Source: Arthrobacter sp. PM3
GTDB taxonomy: Bacteria > Actinomycetota > Actinomycetes > Actinomycetales > Micrococcaceae
Assembly (NCBI RefSeq): GCF_003352915.1
Contig: NZ_CP022314.1
Location: forward strand, 1-64,000
Direction of reading: 5' to 3'
DNA length: 64,000 nt
In this document: piece after piece, positions 47,074 through 57,166 of the stretch
Position numbering within the stretch: position 1 is the first letter of the stretch
Layout of the letters: each line of letters starts with the position of its first letter
Notes under the pieces: generated by a model
The model's input: the letters and a program-made list of their open reading frames with translations, nothing else
Told to the model about the DNA's origin: nothing
The model's database searches: none
Translations under genes and position numbers: made by a program

Positions 47074-48480
47074 ATGCGGCTCACGATCGTCGGCGGGGGC
47101 GGGTTCCGGGTCCCCCTGGTCTACCGGGCGCTCTCCGCCGGGCCCTTCGCGGGGCTGGTGCGGGAGCTGGTGCTCTACGACGTCGACGCCGGGCGGCTGG
47201 CCGCGATCGAGGCCGTCCTGGCGTCGCTGGCCGGGGAAAGTCCGCCCGGTTCCGGCCCGCAGGTCCGGGCCGTGTCATCTCTCGCCGAGGCTCTCGACGG
47301 TGCCGACATGGTCTTCGCCGCGATCCGGCCCGGCGGCACGGCCGGGCGGATAGCCGACGAGCGGATTGCCCTCAGCCTCGGGCTCCTGGGCCAGGAAACC
47401 ACCGGCGCCGGCGGCATCTCCTACGCCCTGCGGTCCATCCCGCCCATGCTGGAGCTCGCGGCACAGATGCGGCGCCGTTGCCCGGATGCGTGGCTGCTGA
47501 ACTTCACCAACCCCGCCGGCATCGTCACCGAGGCGCTCGTGCCTGTGCTCGGGCGCCGGGTGATCGGGATCTGCGACTCCGCCAGCGGCCTCGTGCACCG
47601 GGCGGCGCGCGCGGCCGGCGTCACGCTCCCGGACGGCAGGCTCGACGGCGTGGGCTACTACGGCCTGAACCACCTCGGCTGGCTGTACCGGCTGGAGTCC
47701 GGCGGCCTGGATGCGCTCCCGGCGCTGCTGGCGGACCCCGCGGCGCTGGCGGGCTTCGAGGAGGGCCGCCTGTTCCCGCAGGAGTTCCTGGCCGGCCTGG
47801 GCCTCCTGCCGAACGAATACCTCTTTTACTATTACGAGACCGCCCGCGCGGTGGCCGGGATGCGCGGGGCGGACCTGACCCGGGGCGAATCCATCGCCCG
47901 GCAGCAGGAGGAGCTCTATCCCCGGCTGGCGGCCGCCGGGCCCGGGGCGTTTGCGCTCTGGGAAGCTGCCCGCCGCTCGCGCGAGGAGGGCTACCTGGCC
48001 GAGGCCCGCGCCGCGGGCGAACGCCGGGACGAGACCGACCTCGCCGGCGGCGGCTACGAACGCGTCGCCCTCGCCGCCATGCGCGCCCTCTCCGGGGGCG
48101 GCGCGGCCGAGCTGATCCTCAACACAGTCAACACCCTCAACACCGCCCCGCCGGCAGGTCCCGGACCGGGCCCCGAAGCGTCGGCGGCCGTGCCCGGGCT
48201 GCCGGCGGACGCCGTCGTCGAGGTCCCGTGCCAGGTGACGCCCGACGGCGCCGTGCCGCTCCCGCAGGACGCGCCGGGGCCGGCGGAACTGGAGCTGATG
48301 CGGCGGGTCAAGGACGTCGAGCGGCTCGTGGTGGAGGCGGCGACCACGGGCCGGCGGGAGGCGGCCCTCGCCGCGTTCGCCCGGCACCCGCTGGTGGATT
48401 CGGACGCCCTCGCCGCCGGGCTGCTCGCCGGCTACGCGGCCGCGTTCCCGGGACTGCTGGCCGCGCCGCCCCCGCGGTAG
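47074..48480 (+). CDS. Glycoside hydrolase family 4 (6-phospho-beta-glucosidase type)
   Basis: A 468-residue NAD- and metal-dependent glycosidase. The Rossmann start RLTIVGGGGFRVPLVYRAL, the strand ELVLYDVDAGRLAAI, FAAIRPGGTAGRIADERIAL, LNFTNPAGIVTEAL, GICDSASG with the metal Cys and YYGLNHLGWLY with the metal His all fit GH4 6-phospho-beta-glucosidases. The C-terminus is more Ala/Gly-rich than usual, with a low-complexity insertion near residue 360 (TAPPAGPGPGPEASAA). Divergent from the PfkB kinase. Confidence 0.9.
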   Translation: MRLTIVGGGGFRVPLVYRALSAGPFAGLVRELVLYDVDAGRLAAIEAVLASLAGESPPGSGPQVRAVSSLAEALDGADMVFAAIRPGGTAGRIADERIALSLGLLGQETTGAGGISYALRSIPPMLELAAQMRRRCPDAWLLNFTNPAGIVTEALVPVLGRRVIGICDSASGLVHRAARAAGVTLPDGRLDGVGYYGLNHLGWLYRLESGGLDALPALLADPAALAGFEEGRLFPQEFLAGLGLLPNEYLFYYYETARAVAGMRGADLTRGESIARQQEELYPRLAAAGPGAFALWEAARRSREEGYLAEARAAGERRDETDLAGGGYERVALAAMRALSGGGAAELILNTVNTLNTAPPAGPGPGPEASAAVPGLPADAVVEVPCQVTPDGAVPLPQDAPGPAELELMRRVKDVERLVVEAATTGRREAALAAFARHPLVDSDALAAGLLAGYAAAFPGLLAAPPPR

Positions 48481-48590
48481 CGCCAGGCAAGGCGCCGGAA
48501 CCGGCGGCGCCGCGGAACAGGCTGCGAACCCGCGGCCGCTGCAGGAGTAGTGTTTTATCCGAACACACATGTGCCGAGGAAAGGGGAACC

Positions 48591-49856
48591 GTGTCGCTGA
48601 TCCGCCGGGTCGCTTTCCTCTCCCTGCACACCTCCCCCATGGAGCAGCCCGGCTCCGGTGACGCCGGCGGCATGAACGTCTACGTCCGGGCGCTGGCGGC
48701 GGCCCTCGCCGAGACCGGCGTCGAGGTCGAAATCTTCACCCGGTCCACCTCGGCGACGCAGCCCGCCGTCGAACATCCCTCTCCGGGGGTGTGCGTGCAC
48801 AATGTCCTGGCCGGACCGCCGCGGAAGCTGCCCAAGGAGGAGCTCCCGGAACTGCTGCACAGCATGGTCGCCGAGATCGACCGGATCCGGAAGCTCCAGC
48901 CGCACGGCAGGTACGACGTCATCCACTCCCACTACTGGGTCTCCGGCGTGGCCGGACTGGAACTGGCCGACCTCTGGCGCGTGCCCCTCGTCCACACCAT
49001 GCACACCATGGCCAAGGTCAAGAACCAGCTCCTCGGGTCCGGCGAGCAGCCCGAGCCGCGGCGGCGGGAGGACGGCGAGCAGCGGATTGTCGACGGCGCC
49101 GCCCGGCTCATCGCCAACACCGGCACCGAAGCGGCGGAACTGGTCTCGCACTACAGCGCCGACATCGACCGCATCGACGTCGCGCCGCCCGGCGTCGACC
49201 TGACCGTCTTCACCCCGGCGTTCCGGAACCGCGCCCGGGCCGACCACGGCGTGGCCCCGGGGAAGTTCCACCTGCTCTTCGCCGGCCGGATCCAGCGGCT
49301 CAAAGGGCCGCAGGTGCTGGTCAAGGCCGCCGCGCTCCTGCGGTCCCGGCGACCGGACATCGACCTGCAGCTGACCATCGTGGGGGCCGTGAGCGGCGCC
49401 AAGGACTTCAACCTGAAGACACTGATCAGCACCGCCGGAATGGACGACGTCGCCACCCACCACCCGCCCGTCAACGCACCGGAGCTGGCCGGCTGGTACC
49501 GCTCGGCCGACGTCGTCGTAATGCCCTCCTACAGCGAATCCTTCGGGCTGGTGGCCCTGGAGGCGCAGGCCTGCGGAACCCCTGTCCTCGCCACCAAGGT
49601 CGGCGGGCTGTCCCGCGCCGTGCAGGACGGGCGGACCGGGATGCTGGTGGAGGGCCATAAGGCCTGCGACTGGGCCGACGCCCTCGAGGCCCTCTACGAC
49701 GATCCCCAGACCCGCACCGACATGGGGCGTGCCGCCGCGATCCATGCCCAGGAATTCGGCTGGCAGCGCACCGCCGCGATCACACTGGAGAGTTACCACA
49801 CCGCCCTGAGCCAGTACTTTGGAACCCTGAGCATGCCGGTGGGCCATACCCCCTGA
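48591..49856 (+). CDS. mshA: D-inositol-3-phosphate glycosyltransferase MshA
   Basis: First step of mycothiol synthesis: UDP-GlcNAc plus 1L-inositol-1-phosphate. The 421-residue GT4 enzyme has the MshA start [30 protein letters not shown], the acceptor region [44 protein letters not shown] in the donor domain and [21 protein letters not shown] with the E-x7-E motif. GTG start with GGGGAA upstream. ino1, which makes its acceptor, lies 3 kb away. Confidence 0.93.
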   Translation: MSLIRRVAFLSLHTSPMEQPGSGDAGGMNVYVRALAAALAETGVEVEIFTRSTSATQPAVEHPSPGVCVHNVLAGPPRKLPKEELPELLHSMVAEIDRIRKLQPHGRYDVIHSHYWVSGVAGLELADLWRVPLVHTMHTMAKVKNQLLGSGEQPEPRRREDGEQRIVDGAARLIANTGTEAAELVSHYSADIDRIDVAPPGVDLTVFTPAFRNRARADHGVAPGKFHLLFAGRIQRLKGPQVLVKAAALLRSRRPDIDLQLTIVGAVSGAKDFNLKTLISTAGMDDVATHHPPVNAPELAGWYRSADVVVMPSYSESFGLVALEAQACGTPVLATKVGGLSRAVQDGRTGMLVEGHKACDWADALEALYDDPQTRTDMGRAAAIHAQEFGWQRTAAITLESYHTALSQYFGTLSMPVGHTP

Positions 49857-49929
49857 CCGGACCCCCGATCCCCGGGCCGGAGACACCGGACCGGGACACC
49901 CGCTGACGCCACGAGCGAAAAGGACAACG

Positions 49930-51642
49930 ATGTCTGAGACCACCACCGCCGGAAACACCGTCCCCAGCGACCTTGAGATTGCCCAGCGGGCCGTGATGCA
50001 GCCGATCGGGCAGATCGCGGCGGCGGCCGGCATCAACCCCGATGCGCTGGAGCTCTACGGACCCTACAAGGCCAAGATCGATCCGGCCCGGCTGCAGGCC
50101 CCGGCCGGCGCCCCGGCGCACACGCCCGGAAAAGTGGTGCTCGTCTCGGCGATGTCCCCCACCCCGGCCGGTGAGGGGAAGTCCACCACCACGGTGGGGC
50201 TCGCGGATTCCCTGGCCCGGGCCGGGCACAAGGTGATGATCGCGCTGCGGGAGCCCTCGCTCGGGCCCATCCTGGGCATGAAGGGCGGCGCCACCGGCGG
50301 CGGCTACTCCCAGGTCCTCCCGATGGACCAGATCAACCTGCACTTCACCGGCGACTTCCACGCCATCACGTCGGCGAACAACGCCCTCATGGCCCTCGTG
50401 GACAACCACATCTTCCAGGGCAACGAGCTGAACATCGATCCGCGGCGGATGACGTTCAAGCGGGTCCTGGACATGAACGACCGCTCCCTGCGCGAGGTCG
50501 TGATCGGTCTCGGCGGTCCGGCCCAGGGCGTCCCGCGGCAGGACGGGTTCGACATCACGGTGGCCTCGGAGATCATGGCGGTGTTCTGCCTCGCCACGGA
50601 CCTGAACGATCTGCGCGAACGGCTGGGCCGGATCACCTTCGGCTACACCTACGACCGCCGGCCGGTCACCGTGGCCGACCTCGGGGTCCAGGGCGCCCTG
50701 ACCATGCTGCTCAAGGACGCCATCAAACCCAACCTCGTGCAGACCATCGCCGGCACCCCAGCCCTCGTGCACGGCGGCCCGTTCGCCAACATCGCCCACG
50801 GCTGCAACTCCCTCATCGCCACCCAGACGGCCCGCAGCCTGGCCGACATCGTGGTGACGGAGGCGGGCTTCGGCGCCGACCTTGGCGCCGAAAAGTACAT
50901 GGACATCAAGGCGCGGATGGCCGACGTCGCCCCCTCCGCCGTCGTCCTCGTCGCGACCGTCCGGGCCCTCAAGATGCACGGCGGCGTCGCGAAGGACCTG
51001 CTCAAGGAACCCAACGTGGAGGCGCTGGCCGCCGGCGTCGCCAATCTTCAGCGGCACATCCGCAACGTCGAAAAATTCGGGATCGTCCCGGTGGTGGCGG
51101 TCAATAAGTTCGCCACGGACACCGCCGAGGAACTGGACTGGCTGCTCGAGTGGTGCGCCGCGGAGGGCGTCCAGGCCGCGGTGGCCGACGTCTGGGGCCG
51201 CGGCGGAGGCGGCGACGGCGGGGACGAGCTCGCGGCGAAGGTGGCGGCGGCGATCGATGCCCCGCACGGCTTCCGGCACCTGTACCCGCTGGACATGCCC
51301 ATCGAGGACAAGATCCGCACCATCGTGCAGGAGGTTTACGGCGCCGACGGCGTGGACTTCTCGGTCCCGGCCCTCAAGCGGCTGGCCGAGATCGAGAAGA
51401 ACGGCTGGTCCGGGATGCCCGTGTGTATGGCGAAAACCCAATACTCCTTCACCGACGACGCCACCCGGCTCGGCGCCCCCAAGGGCTTCACCGTCCACGT
51501 CCGCGACCTCATTCCCAAGACCGGCGCCGGTTTCATCGTCGCCCTCACCGGCGCCGTCATGACCATGCCGGGCCTGCCCAAGGTCCCGGCCGCGATGCGC
51601 ATGGACGTCGACGCCGCGGGCAACCCCACCGGCCTCTTCTAA
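49930..51642 (+). CDS. fhs: Formate-tetrahydrofolate ligase
   Basis: ATP-dependent formation of 10-formyl-THF. The 570-residue protein has the N-terminal [18 protein letters not shown], the ATP loop [40 protein letters not shown], and the C-terminal [16 protein letters not shown] and [15 protein letters not shown]. Slightly longer than usual (about 555). It starts 73 bp after mshA on the same strand; the start has AAAAGGA upstream. The stop TAA abuts the 32-bp repeat array. Confidence 0.96.
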   Translation: MSETTTAGNTVPSDLEIAQRAVMQPIGQIAAAAGINPDALELYGPYKAKIDPARLQAPAGAPAHTPGKVVLVSAMSPTPAGEGKSTTTVGLADSLARAGHKVMIALREPSLGPILGMKGGATGGGYSQVLPMDQINLHFTGDFHAITSANNALMALVDNHIFQGNELNIDPRRMTFKRVLDMNDRSLREVVIGLGGPAQGVPRQDGFDITVASEIMAVFCLATDLNDLRERLGRITFGYTYDRRPVTVADLGVQGALTMLLKDAIKPNLVQTIAGTPALVHGGPFANIAHGCNSLIATQTARSLADIVVTEAGFGADLGAEKYMDIKARMADVAPSAVVLVATVRALKMHGGVAKDLLKEPNVEALAAGVANLQRHIRNVEKFGIVPVVAVNKFATDTAEELDWLLEWCAAEGVQAAVADVWGRGGGGDGGDELAAKVAAAIDAPHGFRHLYPLDMPIEDKIRTIVQEVYGADGVDFSVPALKRLAEIEKNGWSGMPVCMAKTQYSFTDDATRLGAPKGFTVHVRDLIPKTGAGFIVALTGAVMTMPGLPKVPAAMRMDVDAAGNPTGLF

Positions 51643-51724
51643 CCCGACCCTCCCTCACCTCTCGCGCGCCCCCACCCGACGCTCCCTCACCTCCCGCACG
51701 TCCCCACCCGACGCTCCCTCACCT
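51643..51724. repeat. 32-bp repeat array A (three copies)
   Basis: The 18-mer CCCGACGCTCCCTCACCT starts at 51643 (one change), 51675 and 51707, an exact 32-bp period, with 14-bp spacers that are themselves similar (CTCGCGCGCCCCCA, CCCGCACGTCCCCA). It begins at the base after the fhs stop. The inverse complement recurs in array B on the other side of the next gene. Confidence 0.92.
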
Positions 51725-51836
51725 CTTGCATTGCGCCGATGGCGGGGCCGCCGTCGTGCGCCTGCTTTGGTAAGTCAATGCTGCCCACCTGTGGATAACG
51801 CCTGCACGGCTTTCCAAATCGGTACACAATGCGACC

Positions 51837-52796
51837 ATGAAAACGCCAAGGGAACTCCCCGGCCAACTCACCGCTGCTCCGTTCACGATTGCCGCGGCCA
51901 GATCGCTGGGCATTCCGAATACCAGGCTCAGACAGTCCGACATCATTCACGTCAGCCGGGGACTCTACCGGCCGGCTGCGTGGAACTTCGAACTGGAGTC
52001 GGCGGCTCGTGCGTTGTCCGCTGCCTCGCCCGGGGCTTGGATCTCGCACGTCACGGCTGCCAGGCTCAGATGCCAGATCCTGCCTCCGTGGCTCTCGGAC
52101 TCCGATGAGCTCCACTTGAGCAAGCCGCGAGCGCTCCCGGAAGTCCGGCGCAAAGGCGTTCTCGGGCATACGGTCCTTGCACTCGACGGCGAGGTCGAAA
52201 CGGTGGACGGAATCCGGATCAGCACGCGCCCCCGGACCTGGCTCGATCTCGCCCGGCGGCTCAACCTGCCAGAGCTGGTATGCATGGGCGATGAGCTTGT
52301 CCGGATTCCCCGGCCTGAGTTTGAGGGGCGCAGCGAGCCATACGCGACCTTCGACGAGCTGCGTGCCATGGTGGGGCGTCACCCGAATCTGCAGGGAATC
52401 GTCCGTGCCCGGGCCGCACTGGACTTGATGCGCGTTGGCTCGGATTCCGCGCCGGAGACGCTCCTGCGCCTCGCGATGTGCGACGCCGGACTCCCTGAGC
52501 CGGAACTGCAGCTCCGGCTGCACCCGGCCGGCCCGTTCTCGCCGACGGCGGACCTTGGGTATCGCCGTCGTCGTCTGGCGATTCAGTACGACGGCGGGCA
52601 CCACCTGGTCGCTTCTCAAGTAGTGAGCGATCGCCGCCGTGACAGGGCCTTCGAGGCTGCAGGCTGGACGGTCCTCGTCCTCACCCGTGACGACCAGTCC
52701 GATGGCTATGCCGGCGCCGTCGCCAAAATCAAGCGCATTCTCCGGACTTCGTATCTCAGTCCGGCCGCCGCAGCGGGATTTTCCAGCACCATCTGA
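51837..52796 (+). CDS. AbiEi/DUF559-type protein (Vsr-like fold)
   Basis: A 319-residue protein. The N-terminus (TAAPFTIAAARSLGIPNTRLRQSDIIHVSRGLYRPA) is a winged-helix segment like that of AbiEi-type antitoxins. The C-terminus is a DUF559/Vsr-like nuclease fold: PTADLGYRRRRLAIQYDGGHHL then SDRRRDRAFEAAGWTVLVLT. The place where PD-(D/E)xK enzymes have IEYDG reads IQYDG, which may cost activity. Lower GC and weaker codon bias than fhs and ino1. Flanked on both sides by 32-bp arrays in inverted orientation. No toxin partner is adjacent. Confidence 0.75.
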   Translation: MKTPRELPGQLTAAPFTIAAARSLGIPNTRLRQSDIIHVSRGLYRPAAWNFELESAARALSAASPGAWISHVTAARLRCQILPPWLSDSDELHLSKPRALPEVRRKGVLGHTVLALDGEVETVDGIRISTRPRTWLDLARRLNLPELVCMGDELVRIPRPEFEGRSEPYATFDELRAMVGRHPNLQGIVRARAALDLMRVGSDSAPETLLRLAMCDAGLPEPELQLRLHPAGPFSPTADLGYRRRRLAIQYDGGHHLVASQVVSDRRRDRAFEAAGWTVLVLTRDDQSDGYAGAVAKIKRILRTSYLSPAAAAGFSSTI

Positions 52797-52886
52797 GGTG
52801 AAGGAGCCCTCTCCTGCGGTTGTGACGGAGGGTCGATTGCATCCCGACCAGAGATGCCGGAGCGTTCCCACTTTCCCCGGGAATTG

Positions 52887-52919
52887 CGACGCTCCCCCAC
52901 CACAGGTGAGGGAGCGTCG
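52887..52919. repeat. Hairpin formed by an inverted repeat copy at array B
   Basis: CGACGCTCCCCCACC (52887-52901) pairs with GGTGAGGGAGCGTCG (52905-52919) around ACA with one mismatch. The left arm is thus an opposite-strand copy of the array unit. It may act as a terminator for the DUF559 gene. Confidence 0.8.
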
Positions 52920-52985
52920 GGTCTGGACACCCCAAAAGTGAGGGAGCGTCGGGTTGGGACACCCCAAAAGTGAGGGAGCGTCGGG
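52904..52985. repeat. 32-bp repeat array B (three copies, inverted)
   Basis: AGGTGAGGGAGCGTCGGG (exact complement of the array A 18-mer) starts at 52904; copies beginning AAGTGAGG follow at 52936 and 52968, period 32. The 14-bp spacers are TCTGGACACCCCAA and TTGGGACACCCCAA. The array ends 10 bp from the ino1 stop. Read along ino1, each copy has the same sense as array A has along fhs. Confidence 0.92.
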
Positions 52986-52995
52986 GGTGGAGGGG

Positions 52996-54081
52996 CTAGC
53001 GCTCCAGGTCGCCGCGGATGAAGGCCTCGACCTTTTCGCGGGCGAGGTCGTCGTTGAACTGCTCCGGCGGGGACTTCATGAAGTAGCTTGAGGCGGAGAG
53101 CAGCGGGCCGCCGATGCCGCGGTCCAGGCCGATCTTGGCGGCGCGGATGGCGTCGATGATCACGCCGGCGGAGTTGGGCGAGTCCCAGACTTCCAGCTTG
53201 TATTCCAGGGACACGGGGGCGTCGCCGAAGTTGCGGCCCTCGAGGCGGACGAAGGCCCACTTGCGGTCATCGAGCCACTGGACGTAGTCGGACGGGCCGA
53301 TGTGGACGTCCTTGGCGGCGAGCTCGGCCTCGACGTTGGAGGTGACGGCCTGCGTCTTGGAGATCTTCTTGGACTCGAGCCGGTCGCGTTCCAGCATGTT
53401 CTTGAAGTCCATGTTGCCGCCGACGTTCAGCTGGTACGTGCGGTCCAGGGTGACGCCGCGGTCCTCGAACAGCTTGGCCATGACGCGGTGCGTGATGGTG
53501 GCGCCGATCTGGCTCTTGATGTCATCGCCCACGATCGGGACGCCGGCGGCGGTGAACTTGTCCGCCCACTCCTTGGTCCCGGCAATGAAGACGGGCAGGG
53601 CGTTGACGAACGCCACGCCGGCGTCGATCGCGCACTGGGCGTAGAACTCCGCGGCTTCCTGGGAACCGACCGGCAGGTAGCAGACCATGACGTCAACCTT
53701 GGCGTCCTTGAGGGCCTGGACGACGTCGACCGGCTCCTCCGGGGACTGCTCGATGGTCTCGAGGTAGTACTTGCCAAGGCCGTCCAGGGTGTGGCCGCGC
53801 TGGACGGTGACCCCGGTCGGCGGGACGTCGGCGATTTTGATGGTGTTGTTTTCGCTGGCCAGGATGGCGGCGGAGAGGTCCTGGCCGACCTTCTTGCCGT
53901 CGACGTCGAACGCGGCGACGAACTCGACGTCGCCGACGTGGTACTGGCCGAACTCCACGTGCATCAGGCCCGGAATCGTGGCCTTGGGGTCGGCGTCCTT
54001 GTAGTACTCGACGCCCTGGACCAGCGAAGCGGCGCAGTTACCTACGCCGACGATTGCAACACGAATCGGATGTGAAGACAC
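52996..54081 (-). CDS. ino1: Inositol-3-phosphate synthase
   Basis: Glucose-6-phosphate to 1L-myo-inositol-1-phosphate, for mycothiol and phosphatidylinositol. The 361-residue protein has the Rossmann start [22 protein letters not shown], the actinobacterial short form lacking eukaryotic insertions, [52 protein letters not shown] and the conserved [10 protein letters not shown]. Normal length. Its 3' end abuts repeat array B. Confidence 0.95.
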   Translation of the reverse strand: MSSHPIRVAIVGVGNCAASLVQGVEYYKDADPKATIPGLMHVEFGQYHVGDVEFVAAFDVDGKKVGQDLSAAILASENNTIKIADVPPTGVTVQRGHTLDGLGKYYLETIEQSPEEPVDVVQALKDAKVDVMVCYLPVGSQEAAEFYAQCAIDAGVAFVNALPVFIAGTKEWADKFTAAGVPIVGDDIKSQIGATITHRVMAKLFEDRGVTLDRTYQLNVGGNMDFKNMLERDRLESKKISKTQAVTSNVEAELAAKDVHIGPSDYVQWLDDRKWAFVRLEGRNFGDAPVSLEYKLEVWDSPNSAGVIIDAIRAAKIGLDRGIGGPLLSASSYFMKSPPEQFNDDLAREKVEAFIRGDLER

Positions 54082-54220
54082 GGAACTCCTTTTGAGGACA
54101 AGGCTGACCGGCGCGGCCGCACCCGGTCGAACGGCTCAGCTGCGAAGCTCAGCGGTACGGCTCTGTGGTGCGGGCGGCAGGCTGACACGGCGCGGTAAGG
54201 CGCCCTTAGTAGTTTAGACA

Positions 54221-54263
54221 ACACCGCCGGGGCCGCGGTTGTTCCCCGCGGTCCCGGCGGTGT
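54221..54263 (-). terminator. Terminator of the aldo-keto reductase gene
   Basis: ACACCGCCGGGGCCGCGG pairs with CCGCGGTCCCGGCGGTGT (18 bp, one wobble) around a 7-base loop, 35 bp past the stop on the minus strand. The sequence after it (TGTCTAAACT) is only mildly T-rich. Confidence 0.75.
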
Positions 54264-54297
54264 GTGTGACGGCCGGCCTGCGGCCCACTTCTGCGGC

Positions 54298-55335
54298 CTA
54301 CTTCTGCGCCCACAGGTTGATGTCGGATTCGACGGCGAACTCGTCGATCGCCGTCAGCTCATCGGCGGTGAACTCCAGGTTGTTCGTGGCGGCGAGGGTG
54401 TCCTCGAGCTGGGCGACGCTGGACGCGCCGACCAGCGCCGACGTGACGGAGGCGCCCTTGCCCTGTTCGCGGAGAATCCAGGCGATGGCCATCTGGGCGA
54501 GCGTCTGCCCGCGGCCCTGCGCGATCTGCTGCAGCCCGCGGACGCGGGCGAGGTTCTCCTCGCTGATCATGCCTTCGTCCAGCGACTTGTGCTGCGCGGC
54601 GCGGGACCCGGCGGGGATCCCCGTGAGGTAGCGGTCGGTGAGCATGCCCTGCGCCAGCGGCGAGAATGCGATGGACCCGGCACCCACCTGCTCCAGCGTC
54701 TCGTAGAGGTTGGGGCTGCCGTTCTCGGTCCAGCGGTTCAGCATGGAGTAGCTGGGCTGGTGGATCAGCAGCGGGGTGCCGAGGTCCTTCAGGATCCGCG
54801 CCGCCTCGAGGGTCTGCTCCGGGGTGTAGGACGAAATGCCGGCGTAGAGTGCCCGGCCGGAGCGCACGGCCTGGTCCAGCGCGCCCATGGTCTCTTCCAG
54901 CGGCGTTTCGGGGTCCGGACGGTGGCTGTAGAAGATGTCGACGTAGTCCAGGCCCATCCGGTTCAGGGACTGGTCCAGGCTGGCCAGCAGGTACTTGCGG
55001 GAGCCGAAGTTGCCGTAGGGGCCCGGCCACATGTCGTAGCCGGCCTTGCTGGAAATGACGAGTTCGTCGCGGTACGGGGCGAAGTCGTCCTTGAGGTGGC
55101 GGCCGAAGTTGGTTTCGGCGCTGCCGTAGGGCGGGCCGTAGTTGTTGGCGAGGTCAAAGTGGGTGACGCCGAGGTCGAAGGCGCGGCGCAGGATGGCGCG
55201 CTGGACCTCGAACGGCTTGTCATCGCCGAAGTTGTGCCACAGGCCCAGCGAGATGGCCGGGAGTTTCAGGCCGCTGCGCCCCACACGGCGGTAGGGCATG
55301 GTGTCGTAGCGGGAGTCCGCTGCCATATAAGTCAT
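54298..55335 (-). CDS. Aldo/keto reductase, YghZ type
   Basis: A 345-residue NADPH-dependent aldo-keto reductase of the YghZ branch (L-glyceraldehyde-3-phosphate reductase in E. coli). Motifs: YRRVGRSGLKLPAISLGLWHNFGD at the start, THFDLANNYGPPYGSAE with catalytic Asp and Tyr, SSKAGYDMWPGPYG with Lys, DIFYSHRPDP with His, and the NADPH-binding tail GASSVAQLEDTL. ATG at 55335; a second ATG lies three codons later. It lies 15 bp upstream of the treZ stop on the same strand, so may be the end of the trehalose operon. Confidence 0.92.
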   Translation of the reverse strand: MTYMAADSRYDTMPYRRVGRSGLKLPAISLGLWHNFGDDKPFEVQRAILRRAFDLGVTHFDLANNYGPPYGSAETNFGRHLKDDFAPYRDELVISSKAGYDMWPGPYGNFGSRKYLLASLDQSLNRMGLDYVDIFYSHRPDPETPLEETMGALDQAVRSGRALYAGISSYTPEQTLEAARILKDLGTPLLIHQPSYSMLNRWTENGSPNLYETLEQVGAGSIAFSPLAQGMLTDRYLTGIPAGSRAAQHKSLDEGMISEENLARVRGLQQIAQGRGQTLAQMAIAWILREQGKGASVTSALVGASSVAQLEDTLAATNNLEFTADELTAIDEFAVESDINLWAQK

Positions 55336-55350
55336 ACGTCTTATCCTGCC

Positions 55351-57129
55351 TTAGTTGATGAGAATCGCGGCGCTGTGGCCCGGGAGCTCAAGCCGTCCGG
55401 CCGCGTCGAGAAGGACGCCGTCGTCGGTGGTCAGGGCGAGCGAGCCGCCGCCAACGGGTATCCGCCGGGTTTCGGCGGAGAAGTTCATCGCCACTTCCGC
55501 GGACCCGCGGCGCAGCCGGAGCCAGCCGTCGTCCTCGCTGAAGTCGACGGCGGTCTCCCCGAACCCTGCACCCGCGAGGTCCGGTGTGCTGCGGCGCAGC
55601 GCGATGAGTGCCCGGTAGAGCTCCAGGAGCCGGGCGTGGTCCCCTTCACCGGCCTCGGCCCAGTTCAGTTTGGACCGGGTGAAGGTCTGCGGGTCCTGCG
55701 GATCGGGCACGACGGCGGCATCCCACCCCATGCGTTCGAACTCCTTGATCCGGCCCTCGGCCGTCGCTGTGCCCAGTTCGGGCTCCGGGTGCGAGGTGAA
55801 GAACTGCCAGGGCGTGGTGGCCCCGTATTCCTCGCCCATGAAGAGCATGGGTGTGAACGGCGAGGTCAGGGTGGCGACGGCGGCGAGCGCCAGCTGCCCG
55901 TAGCCCAGGGTCTGGGACAGCCGGTCCCCGGTGGCCCGGTTGCCGACCTGGTCGTGGTTCTGGCTGCAGACCACCAGCGCTGCAGGGTGGACCAGGGCCT
56001 GGCTGATGGGCCGGCCGTGGTGGCGGCCGCGGAAGCTGGAGTAGCTGCCGTCATGGAAGAAGCCGCGTTCCAGGACCTTGGCCAGGGCGGCCAGGGACTC
56101 GAAGTCGGCGTAGTAGCCGGTGGCCTCGCCGCTGACGTTGACGTGGACGGCGTGGTGGAAGTCATCGCTCCACTGCCCGGCCAGGCCGTAGCCGTTGGCG
56201 TCCCGCGGGTAAAGCAGGCGCGGATCGTTCAGGTCCGATTCCGCGATCATGGTGGCCGGACGCCCCGTCTCCGCGGAGACCTGATCGGCCAGCGCACCGA
56301 ACTCCTCGAGCAGGTGCACCGCGCGCTCGTCCCTGAAGGCGTGCACGGCGTCCAGCCGCAGGCCGTCCACGTGGTAGTCCCTTAGCCACATTGCGGCGTT
56401 GTCCAGGATGTAGCGGCGGACCTCATCGGACCCCGGGCCGTCCAGGTTGACGGAGTCGCCCCAGGTGTTGCCCTCCCCGGATTTGAGGTACGGCCCGAAC
56501 CGCGGGAGGTAGTTCCCGCTGGGGCCGAGGTGGTTGTAGACGACGTCCTGGATGACGCCGAGGCCGGCGGCATGGGCGGCGTCCACGAAGCGCTGGTACG
56601 CGGCCGGGCCGCCGTAGCCCTCATGCACGGCGTACCAGAGGACGCCGTCGTAGCCCCAGTTGTGCGTGCCGTTGAACCCGTTGACCGGCAGCAGTTCAAC
56701 GAAATCGATGCCGAGCCCGGCCAGGTAGTCCAGCTTCCCGGCCGCGGCGTCCAGCGTTCCCTCCGGGGTGAAGGTGCCGACGTGCAGTTCGTAGATGACG
56801 GCGCCCCGGAGGTCCCGGCCGGCCCACTGCCCGTCCGTCCAGCGGTGCTGTCCGGCGTCGAACGTGCGGGAGAGCGCGTGCACGCCCTCGGGCTGCCGCC
56901 GGGACCGCGGGTCCGGCAACGGCGTGGAGTCCCCGTCCACCAGGTATCCGTAGTCCACGTCCCCCGACGCCGGCGCGCCGGGGGCCGTCCACCAGCCGGC
57001 CGTCGGGTCCCCGGCGGCGCCGTCGCGGCGGACCATGGGGTACCGCTCGCCGCCGGCGACGAGCGTGACGGCGTCCGCCTCCGGTGCCCAGAGGTCGAAT
57101 CGTGCGGTCCCGTGTGCGGGCAGAGTCAT
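55351..57129 (-). CDS. treZ: Malto-oligosyltrehalose trehalohydrolase
   Basis: Cleaves the terminal trehalose from malto-oligosyltrehalose made by TreY. The 592-residue GH13 enzyme has an N-terminal beta domain ([18 protein letters not shown]), [46 protein letters not shown] with the nucleophile Asp, TMIAESDLN with the acid Glu, and [15 protein letters not shown] at 57127-57129 with GAGGGG upstream; the longer frame starts at a TTG within that ribosome site. 37 bp after treY. Confidence 0.94.
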   Translation of the reverse strand: MTLPAHGTARFDLWAPEADAVTLVAGGERYPMVRRDGAAGDPTAGWWTAPGAPASGDVDYGYLVDGDSTPLPDPRSRRQPEGVHALSRTFDAGQHRWTDGQWAGRDLRGAVIYELHVGTFTPEGTLDAAAGKLDYLAGLGIDFVELLPVNGFNGTHNWGYDGVLWYAVHEGYGGPAAYQRFVDAAHAAGLGVIQDVVYNHLGPSGNYLPRFGPYLKSGEGNTWGDSVNLDGPGSDEVRRYILDNAAMWLRDYHVDGLRLDAVHAFRDERAVHLLEEFGALADQVSAETGRPATMIAESDLNDPRLLYPRDANGYGLAGQWSDDFHHAVHVNVSGEATGYYADFESLAALAKVLERGFFHDGSYSSFRGRHHGRPISQALVHPAALVVCSQNHDQVGNRATGDRLSQTLGYGQLALAAVATLTSPFTPMLFMGEEYGATTPWQFFTSHPEPELGTATAEGRIKEFERMGWDAAVVPDPQDPQTFTRSKLNWAEAGEGDHARLLELYRALIALRRSTPDLAGAGFGETAVDFSEDDGWLRLRRGSAEVAMNFSAETRRIPVGGGSLALTTDDGVLLDAAGRLELPGHSAAILIN

Positions 57130-57166
57130 TGCCGTTCCCCTCAATCGGTTCGTCAGGACGTGCGCC

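Noticed and set aside
45966..49856. Very long plus-strand open frame of almost 1300 codons
   Set aside because: It runs antisense through the PfkB gene and out of frame through GH4 before joining mshA. High GC leaves few stops. Only the part from GTG 48591 (mshA) has family character and a ribosome site.
49857..49929. Folate riboswitch before fhs
   Set aside because: The 73-bp leader is too short and lacks the conserved pairing of tetrahydrofolate riboswitches; only GC-rich sequence and a ribosome site are visible.
51291..51301. GGACATGCCC inside fhs as part of the repeat family
   Set aside because: A single match in a conserved coding segment (LDMPIE); chance explains it and no flanking module is present.
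51643..52985. CRISPR array
   Set aside because: Three copies per side, 18-bp repeats with 14-bp spacers that resemble each other, no cas genes. This is a tandem repeat, not spacer acquisition.
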